Source: Nesterenkonia sp. Act20 (GTDB lineage Bacteria; Actinomycetota; Actinomycetes; Actinomycetales; Micrococcaceae). From it: a stretch of 64,000 bases of DNA. A program made the translations under genes and the position numbers. Positions within the stretch are counted from its first letter, which is position 1; each line of letters begins with the position of its first letter. The stretch lies in the NCBI RefSeq assembly GCF_019173455.1, contig NZ_JADPQH010000001.1, positions 124,001 to 188,000 on the forward strand. The letters run 5' to 3'. The notes below the pieces were generated by a model. That model was not told the DNA's origin and ran no database searches. It saw only the letters and a program-made list of their open reading frames with translations. Positions 51,186 through 60,372 of the stretch are shown one piece after another.

Positions 51186-51205
51186 GGTGATTCCCAGGAA
51201 TCGCC
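51186..51205. repeat. Palindrome upstream of acyltransferase paralogue 2
   Basis: GATTCC-CA-GGAATC is perfect over 14 bp and extends to 20 bp with one mismatch (GGTGATTCC/GGAATCGCC). A TATCTT sequence suited to a -10 box starts three bases after it, so a bound protein would overlap the -35 region. It may be an operator. Confidence 0.4.
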
Positions 51206-51255
51206 GTTATCTTGGAGCGGTTGTATTCCGGCGTCCAAGGAAAAATGAACTGCCT

Positions 51256-53445
51256 ATGTCCACACGCACCGAAACACCGCAGGGCTCGTCTGCCTCAGCG
51301 GCATCCATGCCTGAGGCCGGCGTCCGTACCTCCCGCAGTGGGAGGTATCAGCCCGAGATCCAGGGTCTGCGTGCGTTGGCTGTTCTCCTCGTGGTGGTCT
51401 ATCACTTCTGGCCTGATGTCCTTACCGGTGGGTACGTCGGCGTAGACGTCTTCTTCGTGATCTCCGGCTACTTGATCACTGCCCACCTGTTCAAGGAGGC
51501 GAACCGGACCGGAAAGATCAGGCTCGCGCAGTTTTGGGCGCGGAGGATCCGACGGCTCCTGCCGCTGAGTCTCCTGGTGCTAGGACTCACTGCAGTGGCT
51601 TCCGTCATAGTGCTTCCCAGCACCGAGTGGCAGGGAACGCGGAGACAGATCATGGCTTCGGCGCTGTACGTGCAGAACTGGATCCTCGCCGAAGACGCCA
51701 TCGATTATTCCAAGGCGGACGAACAGGCCACTGCCGTGCAACACTTCTGGTCCCTGTCCGTGGAGGAGCAGTTCTACGTGTTGTGGCCGGTGCTGCTAGC
51801 CATTGTGCTTGCGACCGCGATGTTCGCTCACCGCCGCCGGCTCGCCCGCAACGCGAACGCACAGCCCAGAGTCCAGGTGCGCACGCTGTTCTTGTGGGTG
51901 ATCGGGGTGCTCGGCATCGTCTCACTGGGATTCTCGATCTACTACACCGCCGATGCGGCCGCCCAGGCATACTTCATCACACCCACCAGAATCTGGGAGT
52001 TCGCGTTGGGGGCCGTCCTGGCGTTGGTCCTCGGTCCCAGCCAGTTCACTGGCCGATGGGCGAACCTTCTCGGCTGGATCGGCTTCACGATGATCCTCTC
52101 CGCCGCGTACTTCTACAGCGCGCTGACCCCCTTTCCCGGGTGGGCGGCGCTGCTCCCCACAGTGGGGGCTACGCTGCTGATGGCGTGCGGCGGTAAGGGG
52201 CCGGGCGCGGGAATCCACTGGTGGCTGTCGCTGCGCCCCGCCACGGCGATCGGTAACTGGTCCTACGCCATCTATCTCTGGCACTGGCCGGTCGTGATCT
52301 TCTCGCCCTACATCAGTGAGGCCGCTCGGGACTGGTACATCAAGGTGATGTTGATCCTCGGCGTCGTCCTTCTCTCCGCGCTCACCACGAGATTCTTCGA
52401 GGCCCCGCTCAGGCGAGCTGCGTTCCTGAAGCCGCCCTGGCGGACTATGACCGCCGCCGTCGCGGGGATGGCGCTTGTGGTCGGCATCGCGTACTACTCG
52501 GTGGAGCATGTGGAGCAGGAGTTCGTGGCGTCGGACATGACCGAGGACCATCCCTGCTACGGTTACCGCGCCTTGGCGAACCCGGATCAGTGCGGCGACC
52601 CATTTGAGGGGACGCAGGGCCTCGTTCCTTCCGCGGCCGATGTCGCGATGCAGTCCCAAGAGTCGCCCTATCCGGGGTGTCAGGCGGAGGCAGAGGACGA
52701 AGGCGTCCCGGAGTGTTGGCTCGGGGCCGAAGAGGCTGAGTCCGACGGGACCGTGGCAGTCTTCGGAGACTCACATGCCACGATGTGGCTTCCCGCACTC
52801 GATGAGATCGCCCAGGACAACGGCAAGCGTCTTCTCGTGCTCACTCGGTCGAGCTGCACCCCGCGAGCCAGCACCTACGACGAATCGGACGATCCGTGCG
52901 GCGAGGCGAACCTGGAGATCCTCGAGCGTGTCGCGGGTGATGAAGATGTCGAAACCGTCGTGATTGCGGCCAGTCAGGTCACCGGTGGCTTCGACGGGCC
53001 GGACATCGACGTCGAGCTGCCAGAGACTGAGCTGGACCTCAACGATGAGGGGCGCAGCATGATGACCCCCATCGAGTTCTGGCTGGAGGCGGATAAGGAG
53101 GTGGTCGTGTTCGGAGAGACGCCTCGCATGAACCAGGAACGCAATGAGGAAGAGACTCTCCCAGAGTGCGTCGCTCTCAACGAAGATGATCTGTCGGCGT
53201 GCAACGACGACCTCGAAGACACTCGAGTGGGCCCTCGGTGGCTGACCCAGTCGGAGAAGGTGTTCGACGAGTCCCAGGACTACCACTTCGTTCCCACCGA
53301 GGACCTGCTCTGCGAAGGGGACACCTGCTACGCCGTGCTCGGGGGTGCTATCACCTACCGCGACAACAGCCATGTCTCAGACAACTTCGTGCGCTCGGTG
53401 ACGCCGGAGCTGGCGGACCGTATGGAGGAGGCCATCCTCAACTGA
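51256..53445 (+). CDS. Acyltransferase-3/SGNH surface glycan O-acyltransferase, paralogue 2
   Basis: A 729-residue protein of the same architecture as the one at 43061-45226: acyltransferase-3 membrane domain with ten or more spans, then an external SGNH domain with GDSH at 504-507 and Asp703/His706 in RDNSHVS. The first 190 residues are nearly the same in both proteins; the external halves differ more, which suggests different acceptor or acyl specificity. ATG 51256 was chosen by homology to the paralogue; AAGGA lies 13 bases upstream. The 3' end overlaps the convergent glycosyltransferase gene by 8 bases. Confidence 0.9.
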   Translation: MSTRTETPQGSSASAASMPEAGVRTSRSGRYQPEIQGLRALAVLLVVVYHFWPDVLTGGYVGVDVFFVISGYLITAHLFKEANRTGKIRLAQFWARRIRRLLPLSLLVLGLTAVASVIVLPSTEWQGTRRQIMASALYVQNWILAEDAIDYSKADEQATAVQHFWSLSVEEQFYVLWPVLLAIVLATAMFAHRRRLARNANAQPRVQVRTLFLWVIGVLGIVSLGFSIYYTADAAAQAYFITPTRIWEFALGAVLALVLGPSQFTGRWANLLGWIGFTMILSAAYFYSALTPFPGWAALLPTVGATLLMACGGKGPGAGIHWWLSLRPATAIGNWSYAIYLWHWPVVIFSPYISEAARDWYIKVMLILGVVLLSALTTRFFEAPLRRAAFLKPPWRTMTAAVAGMALVVGIAYYSVEHVEQEFVASDMTEDHPCYGYRALANPDQCGDPFEGTQGLVPSAADVAMQSQESPYPGCQAEAEDEGVPECWLGAEEAESDGTVAVFGDSHATMWLPALDEIAQDNGKRLLVLTRSSCTPRASTYDESDDPCGEANLEILERVAGDEDVETVVIAASQVTGGFDGPDIDVELPETELDLNDEGRSMMTPIEFWLEADKEVVVFGETPRMNQERNEEETLPECVALNEDDLSACNDDLEDTRVGPRWLTQSEKVFDESQDYHFVPTEDLLCEGDTCYAVLGGAITYRDNSHVSDNFVRSVTPELADRMEEAILN

Positions 53446-56341
53446 GCTGGGGTCGGGGCCCTTCCGGGTGCTCGTTGAAAAACGCTCGGGCTCGCGGGCT
53501 TGTCCACTCGTGGGAGCCGTAGGCATTCGCGATCTCGTGCAGAATCTCCACCGCTTCCTCGCGCTGCTCCGCCTGGACCTTCTCGAACTTCTCCAGGTAC
53601 CACGAGACGAAGAATGCCTCGAAGCGCTGCTCCTTATACGCCTCGAGCAGTCCGACCTCGCGAAGCCAGTCGGCGCGAGCCGTCTCGAGGATCAGGTACT
53701 TGCGGAAGTACTTCGGTGAGACCACGTTCACGATCGAGGTGTCTACGGCTCCGTAATAGGTGTAGACGGGGCGGTACACCGGCACGTAGGCCGTGGCGTA
53801 GTACATCAGCTGCTGGAAGAAGTACGTGTCCTGCCCGACGGCGCCGACAGGCTGGACGAGCCCGAGTCTCTTGAGCCATTCCGTCCGCGCCACGAGCGCT
53901 TCGATGGAGGCGGGGCGGAAGTTCAGTGTTCGCAAGGTGTCTGGGCGAGGCCGGTTCAGTCCCTCGTGATGGTCCACTCCTGGCTGGAACCATGCGTGGT
54001 AGTCGAAGACCGTGTAGCGATGTGTCCAGACCGCCATCGTGCCCAGCGAAAAGTCCGCCCGCGGCTGGTCGCGAAGCGCTTCAAGCAGCTCCATGTACCC
54101 GTCGTCGAGCTCCTCGTCATCAGGATCGAGGTAGGTGACGAACTCCGTGAAGCTCAGCGCCAGGCCGGTGTTGCGCGGCCGCGAGGCGGAGCCGGAACCG
54201 CCCGCCGCGTGGTGGAAGGCCGAGACGTTGGGATGCCGGTGGGCCAGCTCTTCGATGGTGTCCAGCGTCGAGGGGTCGGTGGAGCCGTCGTTGATGAGCA
54301 GGATATGCATCCGGTCAAACATCTCGGAGCGGCGCAGGGAGGCAAAGGCCTTGTGTCTGAGGTGATCTCCGTTGTTGTAGATGGGCACGACGACGGCGAG
54401 CTCAAGTTCCAGAGACTCGGCCGTGCGTCGGAACTCCCGCTTCGACTCCTCGAAGTTCGAGCCGACCTCTGGGTCTAGTGTCCGTCGAGCGTCCTTCTGA
54501 CGATGACCCAGGTGGTCGATCGCATAGACCGACCGCTCGCGCAGGACGCTGGTGAGCACCTCGGGCGTTCCGAGGATCTCAGCGCGGGGGCGCCACCATG
54601 CGGTCAGCTCGAGATTCTCACCCCGTGGGCCCACCTGGTGAGCGAGTTCGTCGGTCTCCTCGACTGGACCTTCCAGCTTGCTGGTGACCGGGGTCCCCTG
54701 ATAGCGGAAGGCGGCGACATGGTCCTCTGCATAGAAGGGCGAATAGCGCCGAGAAGGTCCCACGGGAAGGAGGATGTCGTAGTCCCCGGGGGTCGTCGCG
54801 GTGGCGGGCTGCCACCTGTGCAGATCGGACCAGGTCGTCATACCTATCGGCGCGAGGGTCTGGTCTCGCATGTCGGCGGCGAGATCCTCGGTGAGCTCTT
54901 CAGCGACCACGAGGACCCGCTCTGGCACATCAGGGACGTCGATTCCTACGGTGTCGCATATCGACGACAGCACGTCGGTGCCGTGGTGCCGGGCAAAGAC
55001 CGTGCGGATGCCGTCGCCCTGGATCCGGCGCAGCTCCTCCGTGTCCAGGTACTGCAGGGTTTTGGCGACGTCTTCCGCAGAGTTCGCGATGTGGACGTTC
55101 GGGTAGTACGAGTTCACGCCTTGGTTGTAGCTGGAGAGGACTATGGTCCCCGAGGCCTGAAGCTGCAGCACCTGAGAGTCGAGAAGCGTCTGTGATCCGA
55201 CGACCTGATTGACGGCGATGCCCACATCTGCGCCCCGCTGCAGCCGGCAGAGGTCGTCGCGCGTCGCGAGCTGCTCCACCTCACGCGGAAAGACTGTCCA
55301 GGGCGCATAGTCGCTGGGCACGGACCACGTGCCGGCCGGGAGTTCTTCGGCGGAGCCGGGCTGGAGGAACGCCACTGGTCGGCCGGAGGCCAGCGCCCCG
55401 TCGAACAAGGGCGTGACCGTCTCCGCCGCGGAGAGCGGACGGGTGTTGGTGGACTCATCGAGACCGAAGAAGACGACCGTATCGGTGCGTGCTGGGCGTG
55501 TTCCCACGGGGGAGTGCAACAAAGAACTCACGGGCACTCGCACGGCGTCGACCGCGGAGGGGTCTCGGAGCATCTCTTTATAGGCTTCCGCCGTTCGCTG
55601 GTCCACGGCGAGGATGCGGTCGCAGGCTTCAGCAACGTCGAAGTGCGCTTCCAGATCCACTGCCGCGGCAGTGGAGAAGAAAACAGTCGGGACGGAACGC
55701 TCGCGGAATGCGGGAACGATGACATCTGCCAGGGTCTCAAGGGGCACTGTCGTCTCTGAACCGATGATCAGGAGATCGAGCTCCTCCAGGTTCTCGGCCC
55801 AGTTCGCCGCGGTGATGGACACGACTTCCGCTGCACCGTGGAAACCGGCTTCAAGCGTTGCGCCGACGATCAGGCCGACACGCACCGGGAGAGGGGGACG
55901 TGAAACACCAGCCTCCCCAGCGGTCAGTCTGGCCGTTGCCTGGAGCGCCTGTTCCAGGACCCGCCGTGGAGAGCCCATGAACCCCGGGGCACTTCCACCC
56001 TCGGGGGCGACCTGCTCCAGAGCCTGGACTGTCGGAGGAACATCGCGGCGCGAACTCGTCCCTGGAGCAACCTGGAGCAGTCGGGACTTCCCCATGTAGG
56101 AGTCGGCGCGCGTCAGATGGACCGCGGCGGCCTGATTTCGCAGGACGGTGGCCAGAGAAGTCGTGTCTGTGGCCTGCCAAACGCGAGCCGCCGCACGGTG
56201 AGCTTCTTCGGTGGCGTTCAGGGCCGCCCGATGCGTGGCGAAGGCCGCGCTGAGAATGTCTGACCCCTCATCGCCCGATGCCGCGCTGGATTCGTCGACA
56301 TCGGACGAGCTGGCACTGGGGTGAAGGTCTATCCATCGCAC
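53438..56341 (-). CDS. Giant two-domain glycosyltransferase (GT-B-like half plus GT2), paralogue 2
   Basis: A 967-residue paralogue of the protein at 46601-49258. The GT-B-like half carries QLQASGTIVLSSYNQGVN and the following VHIANSAEDV; the GT2 half carries LAVVVPIYNNGDHLRHKAF, LLINDGSTDP, GSGSASRPRNTGL and the metal motif region YLDPDDEELDDGY. The N-terminal 130 residues are longer and acidic. The C-terminal helical part contains the shared KYFRKYL segment. Start is GTG at 56341 with a TAGAGT -10 box six bases upstream and no ribosome site, so the mRNA is probably leaderless. It diverges from ffh. Confidence 0.8.
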   Translation of the reverse strand: MRWIDLHPSASSSDVDESSAASGDEGSDILSAAFATHRAALNATEEAHRAAARVWQATDTTSLATVLRNQAAAVHLTRADSYMGKSRLLQVAPGTSSRRDVPPTVQALEQVAPEGGSAPGFMGSPRRVLEQALQATARLTAGEAGVSRPPLPVRVGLIVGATLEAGFHGAAEVVSITAANWAENLEELDLLIIGSETTVPLETLADVIVPAFRERSVPTVFFSTAAAVDLEAHFDVAEACDRILAVDQRTAEAYKEMLRDPSAVDAVRVPVSSLLHSPVGTRPARTDTVVFFGLDESTNTRPLSAAETVTPLFDGALASGRPVAFLQPGSAEELPAGTWSVPSDYAPWTVFPREVEQLATRDDLCRLQRGADVGIAVNQVVGSQTLLDSQVLQLQASGTIVLSSYNQGVNSYYPNVHIANSAEDVAKTLQYLDTEELRRIQGDGIRTVFARHHGTDVLSSICDTVGIDVPDVPERVLVVAEELTEDLAADMRDQTLAPIGMTTWSDLHRWQPATATTPGDYDILLPVGPSRRYSPFYAEDHVAAFRYQGTPVTSKLEGPVEETDELAHQVGPRGENLELTAWWRPRAEILGTPEVLTSVLRERSVYAIDHLGHRQKDARRTLDPEVGSNFEESKREFRRTAESLELELAVVVPIYNNGDHLRHKAFASLRRSEMFDRMHILLINDGSTDPSTLDTIEELAHRHPNVSAFHHAAGGSGSASRPRNTGLALSFTEFVTYLDPDDEELDDGYMELLEALRDQPRADFSLGTMAVWTHRYTVFDYHAWFQPGVDHHEGLNRPRPDTLRTLNFRPASIEALVARTEWLKRLGLVQPVGAVGQDTYFFQQLMYYATAYVPVYRPVYTYYGAVDTSIVNVVSPKYFRKYLILETARADWLREVGLLEAYKEQRFEAFFVSWYLEKFEKVQAEQREEAVEILHEIANAYGSHEWTSPRARAFFNEHPEGPRPQLS

Positions 56342-56347
56342 ATTGAT

Positions 56348-56353
56348 ACTCTA
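56348..56353 (-). promoter_or_regulatory. Putative -10 box of the giant glycosyltransferase gene (leaderless)
   Basis: TAGAGT on the minus strand, then six bases, then the GTG start. An ATG two bases upstream of that GTG opens a frame that stops after four codons. Confidence 0.4.
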
Positions 56354-56438
56354 GAGCCTCGGTACATCCACTGCGCAGTGGGCGCACTTCGCGCCTGACC
56401 GAGCAGACACCACCAACGACCCAAGGGACCTACCTGAC

Positions 56439-58043
56439 GTGTTCAACTCCCTCTCCGATCGCCTGAGCGCCACTTTCAAGAATCTTCGCGGCAAAGGGCG
56501 GCTGTCCGAGGCCGATATCGACGGCACCGCCCGGGAGATACGGCGGGCGCTGCTCGACGCCGATGTCGCAGTGCCCGTGGTGCGCGAGTTCATCGCCAAG
56601 GTCAAGGCGCGTGCACTCGGCGCCGAGGTCGCCCAGGCGCTGAACCCGGGCCAGCAGGTGGTCAAGATCGTCAACGAGGAGCTCGTCGGGATCCTCGGAG
56701 GTCAGACACGTGAGCTGGCCCTGGCCAAGCAGCCGCCCACGGTCATCATGCTCGCGGGCCTCCAGGGTGCGGGCAAGACCACTCTGGCGGGCAAGCTTGC
56801 CCACCATCTGAAGGGCCAGGGGCACACCCCGATGCTGGTGGCCTGTGACCTCCAGCGGCCCAATGCGGTCAAGCAGCTGCAGATCGGCGGTCAGCGAGCC
56901 GGTGTTCCGGTGTTCGCCCCCCACCCTGGAGTGTCCTCCGAGACCGAGTCCGCCACCGGTGATCCAGTCAAGGTTGCCACCGACGGCCTGACTGAGGCTC
57001 GGAACAAGCTGCATGATGTGCTGATCATCGACACCGCGGGCCGACTCGGTGTCGACGAAGAGCTCATGCGCCAGGCAGCGGACATCAAGTCCGCTGTCGG
57101 GGCGCACGAAACGCTCTTCGTGATCGACTCCATGATCGGTCAGGATGCCGTCACGACCGCGCAGGCCTTCAACGAGGGCGTCGACTTCACCGGTGTGGTG
57201 CTCACCAAGCTCGACGGTGATGCCCGCGGCGGTGCGGCACTCTCGGTCGCCTCCGTCACCGGCAAGCCGGTGATGTATGCCTCGACCGGCGAGGGCCTCA
57301 AGGACTTCGAGGTCTTCCACCCGGACCGGATGGCGCGCCGCATCCTCGACATGGGCGACATCCTCTCGCTGGTCGAGCAGGCCGAGGCGAACTGGGACCG
57401 CGGCGAGGCCGAGAAGATGGCCAAGAAGTTCGCCGACCAGGAAGATTTCACGCTCGACGACTTCCTCGGGCAGATGCAGCAGCTCAAGAAGATGGGCTCG
57501 ATGAAGAAGCTGCTGGGCATGATGCCCGGCGCCCAGGCGATGCGCCAGCAGCTCGACCAGTTCGACGAGTCCTCGATCGGCCGCGTGGAAGCGATCATCT
57601 ATTCGATGACTCCCTACGAGCGCAATGTCCCCAAGGTGATCAACGGATCGCGCCGGGCCCGCATCGCGAAGGGCTCCGGAGTCCATGTCTCCGAGGTCAA
57701 CCAGTTGCTGGAACGCTTCACGCAGGCCCAGAAGATGATGAAGAAGATGGCTGGCGGCGGCGGAATGCCCTCGATGCCCGGCGGTGGAGGTATGCCGGGA
57801 ATGGGAGGCATGCCCGGGATGGGTGCTGGTGGAGGAGCCTCCAAGAAGCGCAAGCAGCAGGCGAAGCCGAAGAAGAAGTCCGGGAATCCTGCCAAGGCCG
57901 CGCAGGAGGCCCGCGAGGCCGAGCTCAAGCGACAGCAGGGTGCCGCCAAGCGCATGGACGGCTCCAGCTTCGGAGCCGGATCGAAGGACCTCAACCCAGA
58001 GGACCTGAGCCTGCCCAAGGGGTTCGAGAAGTACCTGCGCTGA
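56439..58043 (+). CDS. ffh: Signal recognition particle protein Ffh
   Basis: A 534-residue SRP54 GTPase. The G domain has GLQGAGKT at 107-114, DLQRPNA at 137-143, DTAGRLG and TKLDGDARGG. The M domain follows, with GSRRARIAKGSG contacting 4.5S RNA and a tail rich in methionine and glycine at about 430-465 that binds signal peptides. A basic, disordered end is typical of actinobacterial Ffh. GTG 56439 has AAGGGA ten bases upstream. No 4.5S RNA gene was found in the window. Confidence 0.97.
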   Translation: MFNSLSDRLSATFKNLRGKGRLSEADIDGTAREIRRALLDADVAVPVVREFIAKVKARALGAEVAQALNPGQQVVKIVNEELVGILGGQTRELALAKQPPTVIMLAGLQGAGKTTLAGKLAHHLKGQGHTPMLVACDLQRPNAVKQLQIGGQRAGVPVFAPHPGVSSETESATGDPVKVATDGLTEARNKLHDVLIIDTAGRLGVDEELMRQAADIKSAVGAHETLFVIDSMIGQDAVTTAQAFNEGVDFTGVVLTKLDGDARGGAALSVASVTGKPVMYASTGEGLKDFEVFHPDRMARRILDMGDILSLVEQAEANWDRGEAEKMAKKFADQEDFTLDDFLGQMQQLKKMGSMKKLLGMMPGAQAMRQQLDQFDESSIGRVEAIIYSMTPYERNVPKVINGSRRARIAKGSGVHVSEVNQLLERFTQAQKMMKKMAGGGGMPSMPGGGGMPGMGGMPGMGAGGGASKKRKQQAKPKKKSGNPAKAAQEAREAELKRQQGAAKRMDGSSFGAGSKDLNPEDLSLPKGFEKYLR

Positions 58044-58126
58044 TCTTCAGATGCCATGCGACCGGGTGAGTCGACGAGATCGCTACTTCGGTGGATCTCT
58101 GGCACAATGAGCAGGTACTTTGTTCG

Positions 58127-58153
58127 ACGGTGGGCACCCTCTACACCCGCCGT
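58127..58153 (+). other. Hairpin in the rpsP leader
   Basis: The 214 bases between ffh and rpsP contain a stem of 8 bp (ACGGTGGG against CCCGCCGT, one G-U pair) with an 11-base loop. A possible -10 box CACAAT lies at 58103-58108, which would give rpsP its own promoter. No known ribosomal leader family was recognised. Confidence 0.35.
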
Positions 58154-58257
58154 AGGGACAATGTTCTGAAGTGGTCGCATCGACTGTGCAGCACGTCCCC
58201 ACGCAGCCTGATGCCTGACCGCGCCCCTGAAACAAGAAACAGGAGTGGACCACTCAA

Positions 58258-58680
58258 GTGGCAGTTAAAATTCGTCTGAAGCGCATGGGCAAGATCCGTG
58301 CACCGTTCTACCGCGTTGTCGTCGCCGATTCCCGCACCAAGCGAGATGGCGCCGCAATCGAGCAGATCGGCAAGTACAACCCCCTCGAGGAGCCTTCGCT
58401 CATCGAGATCGATTCTGAGCGGGCCCAGTACTGGCTCTCCGTGGGCGCGCAGCCCACCGAGCAGGTCCAGGCGCTGCTGAAGATCACGGGTGACTGGCAG
58501 AAGCACAAGGGCCTTGACGGCGCCGAGGGAACTCTGCGCACCAAGGCCGCCAAGGAGGAGTTTGTCGCTCCGTCCAAGGGTTCAGTCATCCAGGAGAAGT
58601 CCAAGGCTCCGGCCGAGGCTCCCGCAGAAGAGGCGACTGAAGCTCCGGCCGAGTCCGCTTCCCAGGAGAACGCAGAGTAA
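58258..58680 (+). CDS. rpsP: 30S ribosomal protein S16
   Basis: A 140-residue S16. The conserved start [20 protein letters not shown] and the block [14 protein letters not shown] are present; the core ends near residue 85 and a Glu/Ala-rich tail of about 55 residues follows, as is common in actinobacterial S16. GTG 58258 has AGGAG upstream. It heads the rpsP-khpA-rimM-trmD chain. Confidence 0.97.
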   Translation: MAVKIRLKRMGKIRAPFYRVVVADSRTKRDGAAIEQIGKYNPLEEPSLIEIDSERAQYWLSVGAQPTEQVQALLKITGDWQKHKGLDGAEGTLRTKAAKEEFVAPSKGSVIQEKSKAPAEAPAEEATEAPAESASQENAE

Positions 58681-58682
58681 TC

Positions 58683-58937
58683 ATGGGAGATGCAGTGCTG
58701 AGTGACGCGCTCGAACACCTGGTCCGCGGCATCGTGGATGCACCGGACGACGTCGATGTCCGCCGCAAAGGCGGGCGTCGTTACGACGTCCTGCAGGTTC
58801 GGGTTCACCCGGACGACCTCGGCCGAGTCATCGGCCGGGCCGGCCGGACCGCAAAGGCACTGCGCACCGTGGTCTCAGCCCTCCCCGGTGGGGGCGACGT
58901 CCGTGTGGACGTGGTCGATACCGACCGCAGCCGCTGA
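58683..58937 (+). CDS. khpA: KH-domain RNA-binding protein KhpA
   Basis: An 84-residue single KH-domain protein. The RNA-binding loop GRAG lies in the segment DDLGRVIGRAGRTAKALR. KhpA acts with KhpB (Jag/EloR) as a small-RNA and mRNA binding pair that affects cell elongation in Gram-positive bacteria. It starts two bases after the rpsP stop. Confidence 0.95.
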   Translation: MGDAVLSDALEHLVRGIVDAPDDVDVRRKGGRRYDVLQVRVHPDDLGRVIGRAGRTAKALRTVVSALPGGGDVRVDVVDTDRSR

Positions 58938-58956
58938 CGGATACGAGGATCACCCC

Positions 58957-59541
58957 ATGACTGCTGGCGCTGAAGGCCAGAAGGCATTCGAGACCGACCC
59001 GCAGGCACTGCCAGATTCGGCAGAGCGCCTGCGGGTCGCTCGCATCGGCAAGCCCCACGGCATCCGCGGCGAGGTCACCGTCCAGCTCTTCACCGACGAG
59101 CCGGAACGCCGGCTCGCCCCAGGCTCGGTGCTCATCCGGATCGCCGGAGACGAGACCACCGACCGCTTCACCACACTGCTCACCGTCACTCGACAGCGCT
59201 GGAACAAGAGCGTGTGTCTTCTGGACTTCCGAGAGGTCACCGACCGCAATGGCGCCGAGGCGCTGCGCGGATCGACCCTCTACGTCGAGGTCCCGATGGA
59301 GGACGAGCCCGAGGAAGACGGCTGGTACAGCCACGAGCTGGCTGGATTCAGCTGCCGGAGCACCGAGGGCGAAGCACTCGGAACGCTCAAGGAGCTCATC
59401 ACCGGCGCCGCCCAGGACCTGCTGGTCGTCACTGCAGTCTCCGGCGAAGAGGTCATGGTGCCCTTCGTCGAGGAGATCGTTCCCGAGGTGGACGTGGAGA
59501 ACCAGCGCATCGTGCTGAACCCGCCGCCCGGCCTCTTCTGA
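58957..59541 (+). CDS. rimM: Ribosome maturation factor RimM
   Basis: A 194-residue protein with the N-terminal beta-barrel (RVARIGKPHGIRGEVTVQLF) and the C-terminal PRC-barrel (DGWYSHELAGF, EVMVPFVEEIVPEVD). It helps 16S processing and S19 assembly in the 30S head. ATG 58957 follows GAGG; the longer open frame overlaps khpA and is rejected. It lies between khpA and trmD as expected. Confidence 0.96.
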   Translation: MTAGAEGQKAFETDPQALPDSAERLRVARIGKPHGIRGEVTVQLFTDEPERRLAPGSVLIRIAGDETTDRFTTLLTVTRQRWNKSVCLLDFREVTDRNGAEALRGSTLYVEVPMEDEPEEDGWYSHELAGFSCRSTEGEALGTLKELITGAAQDLLVVTAVSGEEVMVPFVEEIVPEVDVENQRIVLNPPPGLF

Positions 59542-59553
59542 GAGTCTCGAATC

Positions 59554-60306
59554 ATGCGGATCGACCTCATCTCGATATTTCCTGAGTTCTTCGATGTCCT
59601 GGATCTCTCGCTGATCGGCAAGGCCCAGCGTGAGGATCTCGTGCAGATTCATCGACACCAGCTCCGTGATTTCAGCTTCGACAAGCACCGCAGCGTGGAC
59701 GACACCCCCACCGGCGGTGGTGCCGGGATGGTCATGAAGCCTGAACCGTGGGCGCTGGCCCTGGAGCACGTGCTGTCGGAGCGCCCCATGGCCCCCGCGG
59801 CCGGAGATCGAACAGCGCCACCGCGGCCTCTTCTGATCGTGCCCACGCCGGCGGGGGAGCTGTTCACCCAGCGCACCGCCGAGCAGCTCGCCGACGCGGA
59901 GCATCTCGTCTTCGCGCCGGCCCGCTTCGAGGGAATCGATCACCGCCTGCTGGACTGGGCGCAGGAACACTTCGAGCTGCGACCGATGTCCATCGGTGAC
60001 TACGTGCTCAACGGCGGCGAGTCCGCCGTCGTCGTGATGGTGGAGGCGATCACGCGGCTCATCCCGGGTGTCATCGGAAACCCCGAGTCGCTGGCGGAGG
60101 AGTCCCATGCTGACGGTCTCCTCGAGTATCCGGTCTACACCAAGCCCGCGCGCTGGCGCGGGATCGATGTGCCTGAGATTCTGCTCTCCGGAGACCACGC
60201 CAAGATCCGTGACTGGCGCTCGGCGCAGCAGGATCTGCGCACGCGCAAGATCCGCCCCGACCTGTGGGCCAAGCATGTGGTCGCACAGGAGCGGAATCTG
60301 ACATAG
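59554..60306 (+). CDS. trmD: tRNA (guanine-N1-)-methyltransferase
   Basis: A 250-residue SPOUT methyltransferase that makes m1G37 in tRNAs. The start MRIDLISIFPEFF, the block DDTPTGGGAGMVMKPEP, RFEGIDHR and the trefoil-knot SAM site MSIGDYVLNGGE are diagnostic. It follows rimM by 12 bases. A 207-base leader separates it from rplS. Confidence 0.97.
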   Translation: MRIDLISIFPEFFDVLDLSLIGKAQREDLVQIHRHQLRDFSFDKHRSVDDTPTGGGAGMVMKPEPWALALEHVLSERPMAPAAGDRTAPPRPLLIVPTPAGELFTQRTAEQLADAEHLVFAPARFEGIDHRLLDWAQEHFELRPMSIGDYVLNGGESAVVVMVEAITRLIPGVIGNPESLAEESHADGLLEYPVYTKPARWRGIDVPEILLSGDHAKIRDWRSAQQDLRTRKIRPDLWAKHVVAQERNLT

Positions 60307-60372
60307 AATTGACCACCGTGCCTGCTGGGCGGCTGCATCTGCCATAGGGGATGTCCGTCAACAGACAGGCCG

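Noticed and set aside
57720-57850. Gly/Met-rich repetitive stretch at the end of ffh as a possible separate element
   Set aside because: It is the normal methionine-rich signal-peptide-binding tail of the Ffh M domain.
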